64,000 nucleotides of DNA from the NCBI GenBank assembly GCA_965223215.1, contig CBDCVZ010000010.1, positions 3,348,001 to 3,412,000 on the forward strand, read 5' to 3'. Below are positions 15,601 through 20,654 of the stretch, piece by piece (positions within the stretch are counted from its first letter, which is position 1; every line of letters begins with the position of its first letter). The position numbers were made by a program, and so were the translations under genes. Below the pieces are notes generated by a model, which saw only the letters and a program-made list of their open reading frames with translations, was not told where the DNA came from and did not search any database. The stretch is from JABDMH01 sp965223215. Its GTDB lineage: Bacteria > Bacteroidota > Bacteroidia > Chitinophagales > Saprospiraceae.

Positions 15601-18600
15601 ATGAGTTGGCGTCAAGGATAGCAACTTGATCAGCTAGCCAGGTGTTTATTTCTCCTGCATAGTCTTGATCACATTGCAGGACAAGATCTGTAACAAGACA
15701 ATTGACCGTTGGTGGTACTGTGTCTTGGACCGTGATAATTTGGAGATCACTATCAATGGCACATGTATCATCTGCATACCAAGTTCTCTCGATCACATAA
15801 TCTCCAGCACAACTTCCAGGAATTATGACGTCCACATAGTAGACATACGGGTTACCACATTGATCAGTAACGGTGTAGTTCAGGGTATCAATACTAAGGA
15901 GCTCATCACAATTCACAGTTTGATCTGGTGGTGCCGTGATCATTGGATCGTAAATGTCTGTAATACGAACGGTCTGAGTGAGCGTATCCCTATTATCACA
16001 AGCATCATTTAATGCCCAATATCGTACGATGTCATACTCAGCTGAGCAAGCACCGGGCTCGATTTCTTCCCAAAACACTGCCGTGGGAGCAATGTCGCAG
16101 CTATCACAGATCATTGGATTTGGAGCTGGAGGAATGGGATCATCGCAGTCAATTTCAATTAGAGAATCTACTGGAGAACAAAAGTATGGTGCATCAAAAT
16201 CACCAATCGTAATCTGTTGGTAACCGACATCTGTATTGCCACAATCATCCGTAGCTATCCAGGTTCGTCGCAGAAGGAAGTTATTTAGGCAAGAGTTGGA
16301 AAGTGTATCTACGATTGAACTTACAACAGCATTGCCACAATTATCACTTGCTGTTGGAGGAGTGGTCCCAAAGTTGGTCGAAACAGATACGTCGTCGATC
16401 AAGTTTCCATAGGTGATATCAGTTGGACCACCCTGAACGGCCCGGAAAATATATCGGACTTGCCTGACTCCGAGTGGGACATCATAAGTCACGGTGTGGC
16501 CTGTCCACCCGGATGCCACAGTCGCTGTGAAAGTTCCTTGGCTGATATGGGGACCACCAATTGGTCCAATCAAGACCTCCATGATGTCATCACTCCAATC
16601 AGGATTGGCACCTCCAGAGCCGGTGGTCCTCTTCGAATGGAAAAAGGATATTACGAGACGAGTGGTGGGGATGACGCAGAAGTCTTGATAAAAATCTGCA
16701 TTTTGACTTCCATTTAATTCTGCATGTTGATTACCCGTATGAGATGGAGACCCATTTATCTGACCATCATATTGTAGTTCGATATCATTATTGCTAGCTA
16801 AAGTATTCCAACCGGGTACATCAACTTCCGGATAATAAGCCCAGGCGCCTGGTGACCACGGCCCACCATCACTTGGTGCGTCGGTGTTCAAATCAGGCTC
16901 CTCAAATCCGCTATTGAGAAAAGTATGAAAACAGGTGTCACAATCGATCACTACATCTGGAGGGATGGTACCGAGCACCGGTGGCACATTATCGGTCACC
17001 TCTACTCTCATATCGCAGGTCTGGACATTGCCACAACTATCCGCAATACTGTAGGTTCGCAGATATTCTCGACAACCACTACCATTTGCCAGAAGACTGT
17101 CTCTCACCAATGCAAAAGAAGAAATGTCCAATTGGCAATCTGAAGCGGTACCTCCATCGGCTACGAACTGGGCATAACTTGTATAAGGGGGTGGTAAATC
17201 GGGGACACACAAAACAGAAATATCCCCGGGACATGTCATTACTGGTCGTGTCGTGTCAGTTACGGTAATACCTTGGGCACAGAGTGCAGAGATGTTACCA
17301 CATGGATCGACTGCTCTAAATGTTCTTTCAACTCTGGTAGGGCACCTCACGCTAGTGATGACATCCATGTACTCAACAATCACCGTCCCACAATTATCAC
17401 TGACGTCTGAAACTGCATCGTAAGCAATAAATTGTGCCTGAGTCATGGAGGTCCACGTCGGACTGAATGCATAGCCCGTTATTGCCGCAATATCCAGTTG
17501 ATCACATCCTTCAAATGAAATGCTATCCGGACAGACTAAGGTGGGTGCGGTAATGTCACGTACTATAATCTCTTGTGTGCATATAGCAGTCAAATCGCAC
17601 GAATCATAAACAGTAAATTCCCTGGTCACATTTACGACTTCGGGACAATTAGTGGGATTTACGAAATCCTGATAAGTGATGTAGGAGACACCGCAATTAT
17701 CCGAAACGGTCGGGGTGGTACCACTGGGGAGTGCAACGAAAGTAGCAGAATCAATCGTCACGATTACGGTACTAAATGCAAGTCCACTGGCTACAAGTAA
17801 TGTATCTGTGTCACAACCCTCGATGTCTATATCATCCGGGCAGGTGATGGTGGGATCGGTGAGGTCTTCAATGGTAATATTTTGGGTCACGATGGTCCTA
17901 TTGAGGCATAGATCTTCGACCACAAAGGTTCGAACGATGCCGTATTGACAGGGATCATTTACTAAGGCATCAATGTATTTAACCTGCAGTACACCACAAT
18001 TATCATCCACTGTGGAAGTGCCTGGTTCGATCGCCTCATAAGTGACTGAGTCAATAATGGTTGTATCAAAGCTGTAGGGCAACCCTGATACACCTGGGAT
18101 GTCTCCAATAGTACAACCTTCCACATTTATATCAGAAGGTGGCGTGATGGTAGGAAATGTCGTGTCATCAACCAGAATAGTCACATCGCATTGATCGCTG
18201 AATCCACAACTATCGACTACGGTAAAGGTTCTTGTAATTGTGATGGGACAGGAACCTGCCTGTACATCTTGATAGTAAACGCTGTCTATACCACAGTTAT
18301 CTGAGACCGTGCCCCAAAAGGAAGCAAATGTGGCGCTGTCGATCAGCCTGATAGATGTGCTGAATTCAAGATTGTCCACCAGTGGTTCTGAGGCAAGCTC
18401 ATCCAAGGAGCAGGCTTCGACATTGATTGGACCAATGCTACATGTTATTGTTGGTGCCGTAACATCATTTATCGTGAAAATTTGAGCTGTATCACGGAAA
18501 TTCCCGCAAGCATCTGTCATTCGATAGGTTCGAGTGATAACGATATTACAAGGTATACCACCTGGACTATCACCCAGCCACATGATGGAAGCACTTCCAC

Positions 18601-20329
18601 AGACATCCACAACAGCCGTATCACTGTAAGGAGGAGGAATGGCACCGACACATTCATAAGATTGATTGGGAAGACCACCAATATCGATGAAAGGTGGTTC
18701 TGTATCAGTAATGGTATATGTGGCACTCATCATGCTGCTGAAGCAGCCATCTGATACTGTATATACTACTGTAATAGAGCCACTTGTTGATCCGGCACCG
18801 CAAGGGCCTGGTGTAAAGTTTCCGAGCATGAAATCACTTGTCACTTCCCAAGGACAATCATCGGTTGGACATGTGGGAATCGGCAGTTCGTTGAGCAAAT
18901 CAAGATTTGCATTGTGCCAGGCGGTGATGTTGGCTTCATTCTGAACGGTTCCACCACACTCAACTGTGGGGTTGGGAAGCGTACATCCGGTGAGATCTGG
19001 GGCCAGGCTATCGGCTTGTAAGACTCGGGTGACAATCGAATCGCAACCATCACTAGAGGTCACGGTCAATCTTACAAACTTGTCTCCACAGGTACTAAAG
19101 CTTACATCGGGCTCACGCTGGGTTGATGAGAAGAGAAGAGCTCCTGGGGGGTTTTCATAAAACTCCCATAGGTACGATGCACCTGATACATTTTGGGTTG
19201 TAAAGCTATATTCCTGATTGGCATTGATAAGGTCGGTACAAATCGTTCCGGGATCGTTTATGCTCGCAGGAGGGGTCGGAAAAAGGTTGATGTTAAAATT
19301 GACCGTGTCAAAAGCGCAAGATCCGAATCCACTGAGTGTGAGATCTTCGACCACAACAGATTTTGCACCTGATGTTGGATAGGTGCACATCGTCGAAGTG
19401 CTTTGTGCACATACAATACCTCCTGTCCCATCAATTCCATCATAAAATGTGTACTCGTACATCCCGACCCCTAATGGAGTAACATCCACAGCATAGGGAT
19501 CTTCAGGACAGAATGTGTAGTCAGAAATGGTTATTTCGGGTGGTGTCAAAAGGAGCACAGTTGCGGTCGTACACACGGGAGGAAAGGCACTTGCACAAAC
19601 GGATGAAACGTCTGCACATACATCGTAAGTTATGGAAGCTGGCAATGTTGGATCATCAGGTACAACCACTGTGGTAGTGGCGCATCCCATGGTACAGGTT
19701 AGAAAGCTTTCGTAATATGGATTGGGATGCGACCAGACAATCGAAGGTTCATCGAATACACCTGTCACGGTGATATCAGCACTACATCCATTTACAGTTA
19801 CCTCAGGTGCACCCTGAGCAAAACCCTCCACAGAAGTAATCGTATAGGTGGAGGCATCATTGCCAGGCTTGCAAAAAGTGATGTAGATTGGGTTAGTGGC
19901 TCCAGCTGGCAAACACACCACATCACCAATCTCATAAACCTCCGGACTACAACTTATTCTATATTCTAAAGCACCAGCTGGATTTGGAACCGTTTTATCA
20001 AGTATCAGACCTACAGCGTTTGGATCAAATGAGACAACGAATTCTATACATCGCTCACTGTTTTGATTTTGTGGATATCCACAACATGTGTCGAAGTCTT
20101 CATGTCGCCGAATGTCATTGCATGTAGACCAAGAACCCGATGGCATTCCGACTAAATCGACGGTAAAACTGGGTACTCCAAGATTACAGTTAATAGAAAT
20201 AGTATCACAATCAGGACAAGGAGGATCACAACCTTGTGCATTGAGGCTTTGTACCGCTCCTAGCACAGCAAGAAGCAGGATTACAAATAAAAACCTCACT
20301 TTTAGGAGTAGGGGTTGCTCCATAGGCAT
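1..20329 (-). CDS. Giant secreted HYR/51-aa-repeat surface protein 1 (3' end outside window)
   Basis: A single minus-strand frame stays open from the ATG at 20329 to the left edge, giving at least 6,776 residues with no stop. The start is M-P-M-E-Q-P; a second in-frame ATG lies two codons later at 20323. Either start gives a basic stretch, a hydrophobic core and a likely cleavage near S-L-N-A/Q, so a Sec signal peptide is visible. Then come a Cys-rich cap (residues about 34-352), a PKD/Ig-like domain (about 352-440), divergent HYR modules (about 440-2399) with a lectin-like insert (about 1140-1313), 29 HYR units of 99 aa (2400-5270), two more HYR modules, an Ig-like domain (5449-5546) and a 51-aa repeat stalk from residue 5547. 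It is a tandem paralogue of the gene at 20655-61418. By analogy a CHU_C sorting domain is expected beyond the edge, but it is not seen here. An adhesin role is inferred; no enzyme motif was recognised. Confidence 0.93.
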   Translation of the reverse strand, partial: MPMEQPLLLKVRFLFVILLLAVLGAVQSLNAQGCDPPCPDCDTISINCNLGVPSFTVDLVGMPSGSWSTCNDIRRHEDFDTCCGYPQNQNSERCIEFVVSFDPNAVGLILDKTVPNPAGALEYRISCSPEVYEIGDVVCLPAGATNPIYITFCKPGNDASTYTITSVEGFAQGAPEVTVNGCSADITVTGVFDEPSIVWSHPNPYYESFLTCTMGCATTTVVVPDDPTLPASITYDVCADVSSVCASAFPPVCTTATVLLLTPPEITISDYTFCPEDPYAVDVTPLGVGMYEYTFYDGIDGTGGIVCAQSTSTMCTYPTSGAKSVVVEDLTLSGFGSCAFDTVNFNINLFPTPPASINDPGTICTDLINANQEYSFTTQNVSGASYLWEFYENPPGALLFSSTQREPDVSFSTCGDKFVRLTVTSSDGCDSIVTRVLQADSLAPDLTGCTLPNPTVECGGTVQNEANITAWHNANLDLLNELPIPTCPTDDCPWEVTSDFMLGNFTPGPCGAGSTSGSITVVYTVSDGCFSSMMSATYTITDTEPPFIDIGGLPNQSYECVGAIPPPYSDTAVVDVCGSASIMWLGDSPGGIPCNIVITRTYRMTDACGNFRDTAQIFTINDVTAPTITCSIGPINVEACSLDELASEPLVDNLEFSTSIRLIDSATFASFWGTVSDNCGIDSVYYQDVQAGSCPITITRTFTVVDSCGFSDQCDVTILVDDTTFPTITPPSDINVEGCTIGDIPGVSGLPYSFDTTIIDSVTYEAIEPGTSTVDDNCGVLQVKYIDALVNDPCQYGIVRTFVVEDLCLNRTIVTQNITIEDLTDPTITCPDDIDIEGCDTDTLLVASGLAFSTVIVTIDSATFVALPSGTTPTVSDNCGVSYITYQDFVNPTNCPEVVNVTREFTVYDSCDLTAICTQEIIVRDITAPTLVCPDSISFEGCDQLDIAAITGYAFSPTWTSMTQAQFIAYDAVSDVSDNCGTVIVEYMDVITSVRCPTRVERTFRAVDPCGNISALCAQGITVTDTTRPVMTCPGDISVLCVPDLPPPYTSYAQFVADGGTASDCQLDISSFALVRDSLLANGSGCREYLRTYSIADSCGNVQTCDMRVEVTDNVPPVLGTIPPDVVIDCDTCFHTFLNSGFEEPDLNTDAPSDGGPWSPGAWAYYPEVDVPGWNTLASNNDIELQYDGQINGSPSHTGNQHAELNGSQNADFYQDFCVIPTTRLVISFFHSKRTTGSGGANPDWSDDIMEVLIGPIGGPHISQGTFTATVASGWTGHTVTYDVPLGVRQVRYIFRAVQGGPTDITYGNLIDDVSVSTNFGTTPPTASDNCGNAVVSSIVDTLSNSCLNNFLLRRTWIATDDCGNTDVGYQQITIGDFDAPYFCSPVDSLIEIDCDDPIPPAPNPMICDSCDIAPTAVFWEEIEPGACSAEYDIVRYWALNDACDNRDTLTQTVRITDIYDPMITAPPDQTVNCDELLSIDTLNYTVTDQCGNPYVYYVDVIIPGSCAGDYVIERTWYADDTCAIDSDLQIITVQDTVPPTVNCLVTDLVLQCDQDYAGEINTWLADQVAILDANSSDNCDTIGITHDWTGTIPTLDCSGANGLTVTFTLTDGCANITTCQADIILDDTIAPNVNCVAQDLVLDCDSNYLPEIFAWIATTEQDLLNNSTDDCGDTLIVSNNWDTIPPALSCSGTTGITVDFRVEDRCGNFVICSADVIIQDTIPPSINCAALAGTTVSCWTDLRNAILIDSLFLTNSIAGIVTDDCWDNYTVSISPIPAADNCPNPDIPITYTITDPCGNTTDCVVSYAIDNVGPDIVSRPADGSYFCTVDLEAEVAADSTEIADLVNGHVVTSCGMPYTVEVGVIPSISTCPSDVTVLFTVRDSCNRTADTTINYTFTQVPPSITCPAQVDLEGCDTDLLATESQVGSLEFSEVDRPINLSDLTSQGGTAFDNCDIASLYYFDSRAGSCPIIVTRTYVIADSCNLTDSCVQIITINDTTVPSIACPRDSVGDGCSSIDLVTISGLIFSTDTVAMDEATFDAIDTQSDAADNCGVLQVTYYDNIINFSCPIIIERTWTVFDTCFNTSSCVQTVTLQDTTLPLITCPTDIVADGCGLDDVLGISGFAFSTDSVYMDEATYELIDPTSDASDNCGVLRIAYNDSVASTSCPIIVQRRWTVFDTCLNASTCIQLITVQDTMRPFIVCPADIVADGCDTFSVVGISGQPFSTDSVFLTEAEFEAIDLVSSASDSCGVLNVAYYDEILNESCPLLIRRTWTVYDTCLNSRSCIQSITVQDTTSPTITCPTDIIADGCLVGDLTTITGWDFSNIDTTFLSETEFETNPLSPGGLVDDDCAVFQVGYIDVVTNATCPIIIERRWTVFDSCLNSSGCVQILTVQDTMRPGIVCPEDLTIDGCDPTAVAGPSGYAYSTDSVYIDESAFDAIDGTSDASDNCGVYQVSYWDNIVNASCPLIIERTWTVFDSCLNTNSCIQTLTVQDTMVPTITCPDDVLLDGCNPGDITGPTGYAFSTDSVFIDELAYDAIDGTSDAADNCGVLQVAYQDVIVNASCPLIIERTWTVFDSCLNTASCIQTITVQDTIRPTIVCPLDLEIDGCGPTDVEVPSGFVFSTDSVYIDESTFDGIDAQSDAADNCGVLQVSYWDNIVNASCPLIIERTWTVFDSCLNTRNCIQTITVQDTMVPTIVCPDDLTIDGCNPLDVEIPTGYAYSTDSVFIDEAAFDAIDGTSDAEDNCGVLQVAYQDVIVNASCPLIIERTWTVFDSCFNTASCIQTITVQDTMRPGIVCPEDLTIDGCDPTAVAGPSGYAYSTDSVYIDESAFDAIDGTSDASDNCGVFQVSYWDNIVNASCPLIIERTWTVFDSCLNTNSCIQTLTVQDTMVPTITCPDDVLLDGCNPGDITGPTGYAFSTDSVFIDELAYDAIDGTSDAADNCGVLQVAYQDVIVNASCPLIIERTWTVFDSCLNTASCIQTITVQDTIRPTIVCPLDLEIDGCGPTDVEVPSGFVFSTDSVYIDESTFDGIDAQSDAADNCGVLQVSYWDNIVNASCPLIIERTWTVFDSCFNTRNCIQTITVQDTMVPTIVCPDDLTVDGCNPGDISLPSGYAYSTDSVFIDEAAFDAIDGTSDAEDNCGVLQVAYQDVIVNPSCPLIIERTWTVFDSCFNTASCIQTITVQDTMRPGIVCPEDLTIDGCDPTAVAGPSGYAYSTDSVYIDESAYDAIDGTSDASDNCGVYQVSYWDNIVNASCPLIIERTWTVFDSCLNTNSCIQTLTVQDTMVPTITCPDDVLLDGCNPGDITGPTGYAFSTDSVFIDELAYDAIDGTSDAADNCGVLQVAYQDVIVNASCPLIIERTWTVFDSCLNTASCIQTITVQDTIRPTIVCPLDLEIDGCGPTDVEVPSGFVFSTDSIYIDESTFDGIDAQSDAADNCGVLQVSYWDNIVNASCPLIIERTWTVFDSCLNTRNCIQTITVQDTMVPTIVCPDDLTIDGCNPLDVEIPTGYAYSTDSVFIDEAAFDAIDGTSDAEDNCGVLQVAYQDVIVNPSCPLIIERTWTVFDSCFNTASCIQTITVQDTMRPGIVCPEDLTIDGCDPTAVAGPSGYAYSTDSVYIDESAYDAIDGTSDASDNCGVFQVSYWDNIVNASCPLIIERTWTVFDSCLNTNSCIQTLTVQDTMVPTITCPDDVLLDGCNPGDITGPTGYAFSTDSVFIDELAYDAIDGTSDAADNCGVLQVAYQDVIVNASCPLIIERTWTVFDSCLNTASCIQTITVQDTIRPTIVCPLDLEIDGCGPTDVEVPSGFVFSTDSVYIDESTFDGIDAQSDAADNCGVLQVSYWDNIVNASCPLIIERTWTVFDSCLNTRNCIQTITVQDTMVPTIVCPDDLTVDGCNPGDISLPSGYAYSTDSVFIDEAAFDAIDGTSDAEDNCGVLQVAYQDVIVNPSCPLIIERTWTVFDSCFNTASCIQTITVQDTMRPGIVCPEDLLIDGCDPTAVAGPSGYAYSTDSVYIDESAFDAIDGTSDASDNCGVFQVSYWDNIVNASCPLIIERTWTVFDSCLNTNSCIQTLTVQDTMVPTITCPDDVLLDGCNPGDITGPTGYAFSTDSVFIDELAYDAIDGTSDAADNCGVLQVAYQDVIVNASCPLIIERTWTVFDSCLNTASCIQTITVQDTIRPTIVCPLDLEIDGCGPTDVEVPSGFVFSTDSIYIDESTFDGIDAQSDAADNCGVLQVSYWDNIVNASCPLIIERTWTVFDSCLNTRNCIQTITVQDTMVPTIVCPDDLTVDGCNPGDISLPSGYAYSTDSVFIDEAAFDAIDGTSDAEDNCGVLQVAYQDVIVNPSCPLIIERTWTVFDSCFNTASCIQTITVQDTMRPGIVCPEDLTIDGCDPTAVAGPSGYAYSTDSVYIDEAAYDAIDGTSDASDNCGVFQVSYWDNIVNASCPLIIERTWTVFDSCLNTNSCIQTLTVQDTMLPTITCPDDVLLDGCNPGDITGPTGYAFSTDSVFIDELAYDAIDGTSDAADNCGVLQVAYQDAIVNASCPLIIERTWTVFDSCLNTASCIQTITVQDTIRPTIVCPLDLEIDGCGPTDVEVPSGFVFSTDSVYIDESTFDGIDAQSDAADNCGVLQVSYWDNIVNASCPLIIERTWTVFDSCLNTRNCIQTITVQDTMVPTIVCPDDLTVDGCNPGDISLPSGYAYSTDSVFIDEAAFDAIDGTSDAADNCGVFQVAYQDVIVNPSCPLIIERTWTVFDSCFNTASCIQTITVQDTMRPGIVCPEDLTIDGCDPTAVAGPSGYAYSTDSVYIDESAYDAIDGTSDASDNCGVFQVSYWDNIVNASCPLIIERTWTVFDSCLNTNSCIQTLTVQDTMVPTISCPDDVLLDGCNPGDITGPTGYAFSTDSVFIDELAYDAIDGTSDAADNCGVLQVAYQDAIVNASCPLIIERTWTVFDSCLNTASCIQTITVQDTIRPTIVCPLDLEIDGCGPTDVEVPSGFVFSTDSVYIDESTFDGIDAQSDAADNCGVLQVSYWDNIVNASCPLIIERTWTVFDSCLNTRNCIQTITVQDTMVPTIVCPDDLTVDGCNPGDISLPSGYAYSTDSVFIDEAAFDAIDGTSDAADNCGVFQVAYQDVIVNPSCPLIIERTWTVFDSCFNTASCIQTITVQDTMRPGIVCPEDLTIDGCDPTAVAGPSGYAYSTDSVYIDESAYDAIDGTSDASDNCGVFQVSYWDNIVNASCPLIIERTWTVFDSCLNTNSCIQTLTVQDTMVPTISCPIDTLADACNENDLITVTGFAYSTDTVVLDELIFEALTSGTADDNCGVLEVLYVDNITNANCPFTVERTWIARDSCLNEASCIQLIELQDTAAPVLSGIPADTTVQCGEAPAPPQIGTQVTATDNCSPVQIDYTQDSVPGICENTYSLVRTWTATDSCGNQSQAVQNIIVENCGPEVTIDIIPNPACEGNDVSFEATITANYSNPVYQWQFFNGTNWVDIPGATTVPFLLNGVQLTDEGFYRLIIADNIANLNDPSCNITSDSLELIVNPIEYTTFDDETCDGVPYDFHGTPLTIAGTYVDTLTTIHGCDSVVTLNLSILDVLYTNLIDSICDDQTYTFGIRNLDSTGIYIDTLPSSVGCDSIVTLDLTVSPTYRVDAFDTICDGEIYDFNGTPLTAAGIYIDTLPTINGCDSIITLDLLVNPIVTFAFTEEICEGSVYDFGGTLLDTTGIYIDTLPSATGCDSIVTLDLTVHPVYAVTLDEQICQGQIYSFIDTSITDAGTYLKTLQTINGCDSIITLNLQVLTVLTTDLTDSICDGSSVIFGTRVLDSTGIYNDTLISNNGCDSIVTLDLTVFPTYATTVTDTICAGDTYDFFGNIISSSGIYVDTIPSVNFCDSVITLNLVVNPATSFTFDHEICEGDTYPFGSQLLDSTGTYVDTILNSNGCDSVVTLNLTVHPVYAVTLDEQICDGQTYFFIDTSIVDAGSYIRTLNTIHGCDSVITLNLAVLDVLRTDLLDSICDGQTYDFQGTILDSTGTYIDTLISTIGCDSIITLDLTVLPVYAVNVADTICDGETYDFNGNILNSSGTYTANLTSIHGCDSIVMLDLVVNPIVTFSFSEEICDDDTYTFGASVLDSTGVYVDTLTSATGCDSIITLTLTVHPTYATTLNEQICEGQAYNFIDTSIVDAGTYVKTLSTIHGCDSVVTLNLAVLDVLRTDLSDSICDGQTYNFEGAMVDQTGTYSDTLVSSIGCDSIITLDLTVLPNFVTDVQDTICDGDLYDFFGNIISSAGNYVDTLPSVHGCDSVIRLELFVNPILTVTLDEAICDDVTFNFGGEALDSSGTYIDTLLSSSGCDSIVTLNLTVHPTYYITVDQQICEGTSFDFNGRFLTTTGTYDTLLVAASGCDSLVTLNLTVLDILRTDLTDSICDGETLDFNGQILSASGQYTYTTTSSIGCDSVVTLDLTVLPINSETVQESICEGETFDFNGNILNSSGTYMATVVGTNGCDSIVTLELTVHPTVFFNFSEEICDDVTFNFGGQLLDSSGIYIDTLTSTTGCDSIVTLDLTVHPTSEVTLDEQICEGTTYNFNGRLLDVSGTYDTLLSTSNGCDSMVTLNLTVLDILRTDLTDSICDGETLDFNGQILSASGQYTYTTTSSIGCDSVVTLDLLVLPINSETVQESICEGETFDFNGNILNSSGTYMATVVGTNGCDSIVTLELTVHPTVFFNFSEEICDDVTFNFGGQLLDSNGIYIDTLPGATGCDSIVTLDLTVHPTYDITV
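3692..3985 (-). other. Ig-like domain preceding the stalk (giant protein 1)
   Basis: A 98-residue segment begins C-G-P-E-V-T and contains Y-Q-W-Q-F-F, then W-V-D-I-P-G-A-T-T, then G-F-Y-R-L-I-I-A-D-N. This is the Trp plus Tyr-x-Cys-like layout of bacterial Ig-like domains. It has exactly the same length (294 bp) and position, immediately before the first 51-aa unit, as the domain at 36576-36869 in giant gene 2. The close match marks it as a conserved joint between the HYR region and the stalk. Confidence 0.75.
3986..4519 (-). other. Two divergent HYR modules after the array (giant protein 1)
   Basis: Two HYR-like modules follow the regular array. The first begins V-P-T-I-S-C-P-I-D and keeps D-N-C-G and R-T-W but departs from the array sequence. 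The second begins A-P-V-L-S-G-I-P-A-D and has the shorter classical HYR layout with T-D-N-C and R-T-W-T-A-T-D-S-C-G-N. Giant protein 2 has the same kind of divergent cap to its array, but with more modules. Confidence 0.75.
4520..13132 (-). repeat. 29 x 99-aa HYR array organised as 1,188 bp higher-order repeats
   Basis: The segment is exactly 29 x 297 bp. Four unit types follow one another in the order A (CPEDLTIDGC), B (CPDDVLLDGC), C (CPLDLEIDGC) and D (CPDDLTVDGC). This makes seven complete A-B-C-D blocks of 1,188 bp (396 aa) and a final A. A units begin at 13132, 11944, 10756, 9568, 8380, 7192, 6004 and 4816. Each unit has the HYR hallmarks: CP near the start, D-N-C-G in the middle, R-T-W-T-V-F-D-S-C-x-N, and I-Q-T-(I/L)-T-V-Q-D-T at the end. 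They are about 99 aa against roughly 80 aa for ordinary HYR domains, because of an inserted S-T-D-S-V-(F/Y)-(I/M)-D-E segment. A variant D unit (N-P-L-D-V-E-I-P) occurs at about 9781-9840 and 12169-12228, two blocks apart. Confidence 0.93.
13133..19014 (-). other. Divergent HYR module region of giant protein 1
   Basis: This is a run of non-identical HYR and HYR-like modules, recognisable by repeated I-T-C-P, D-N-C-G or D-x-C-G, R-T-(W/F/Y) and V-x-D-S-C motifs. Several near 14.6-15.7 kb belong to a second flavour with D-S-C-G-N and P-I-T-F-T-V-x-D-x-C-G-N. That flavour also occurs in giant protein 2 near 57.2-59.4 kb. Modules close to 13.1-14.3 kb resemble the regular array, so the array probably grew from its neighbour. 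A non-HYR domain interrupts one module at about 16.40-16.92 kb and is listed separately. Confidence 0.8.
16395..16918 (-). other. Lectin/galactose-binding-like domain inserted in an HYR module
   Basis: About 170 residues break the HYR pattern. The segment begins N-S-G-F-E-E-P-D, continues with V-P-G-W-N-T-L and N-D-I-E-L-Q-Y-D-G, then G-N-Q-H-A-E-L-N-G, Y-Q-D-F, S-F-F-H-S-K-R, and ends with Y-G-N-L-I-D-D-V-S-V. This motif order resembles DUF642/galactose-binding-like jelly-roll modules of secreted proteins, which often bind polysaccharide. It sits between the two halves of one HYR module: the half ending V-V-I-D-C-D-T-C, and the half resuming with P-P-T-A-S-D-N-C-G. I saw no counterpart in giant protein 2. 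The fold and ligand are inferred from motif resemblance only. Boundaries are approximate. Confidence 0.6.
19015..20329 (-). other. Signal peptide, Cys-rich cap and PKD/Ig-like domain (giant protein 1)
   Basis: Residues 1-33 form the signal peptide. The following cap (about 34-352) contains W-S-T-C-N-D-I-R, D-T-C-C-G-Y-P-Q, N-S-E-R-C-I-E-F and F-C-K-P-G-N-D. The same signposts occur in the same order in the N-terminus of giant protein 2. It is followed by a PKD/Ig-like domain beginning P-P-A-S-I-N-D-P-G, with F-Y-E-N-P-P and C-G-D-K-F-V-R-L-T-V-T-S, again shared by both giants. I do not recognise the cap as a named family. Its N-terminal position, opposite the expected C-terminal anchor, suggests it is the distal tip. 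Confidence 0.75.
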
Positions 20330-20654
20330 AACAATTTTGGATAAAATCGAGATCTACCTATGGTGGGATCACCATCAGTGGCACAAAAGACATGCCACTA
20401 AGTAATTGTATGACTGTGTTATTTGTAATTTTGATGTTATACATTATTAGATGTTGCAACTAAGAGTCAATTGCAATATTTAGCATAAATGGTTTGTAGC
20501 TGCCGTATATTGAACTTGGCATATGTTTAACCATATGATACTAAGCAGCATTACTGTCAACTGAAGACGACCAAGGTTCTCAAAACCCATGGAGTAAGTA
20601 TACGGAGTAATGCCAATAGATCTGACAATTAAGAAATTCAAAAAAATTCTTTCC
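20330..20654. other. Spacer between the two giant genes
   Basis: This is 325 bp of AT-rich sequence between the stop of giant gene 2 and the start of giant gene 1. I see no open reading frame of note, no tRNA-like element and no convincing Bacteroidota promoter (TAnnTTTG with an upstream TTG). Dyads are present: CATATG-tttaac-CATATG at 20520-20537, plus the hairpin pair at 20361-20399. No strong U-tract terminator was found after giant gene 2, so read-through into giant gene 1 is possible. Confidence 0.6.
20361..20399 (-). promoter_or_regulatory. Paired hairpins in the leader of giant gene 1
   Basis: Two perfect dyads lie side by side 32-70 nt upstream of the start codon. TGGTG-ggat-CACCA (20361-20374) has a 5 bp stem and 4 nt loop. 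AGTGGCA-caaaagaca-TGCCACT (20377-20399) has a 7 bp stem and 9 nt loop. In the minus-strand RNA the longer hairpin comes first. No U tract follows, so an intrinsic terminator is unlikely. An mRNA-stabilising leader structure or a protein-binding operator are both possible. Confidence 0.35.

Noticed and set aside
20520..20537. CATATG-tttaac-CATATG dyad as terminator of giant gene 2
   Set aside because: The stem is short and AT-rich, consists of self-palindromic hexamers, and is not followed by a U tract on the minus strand.
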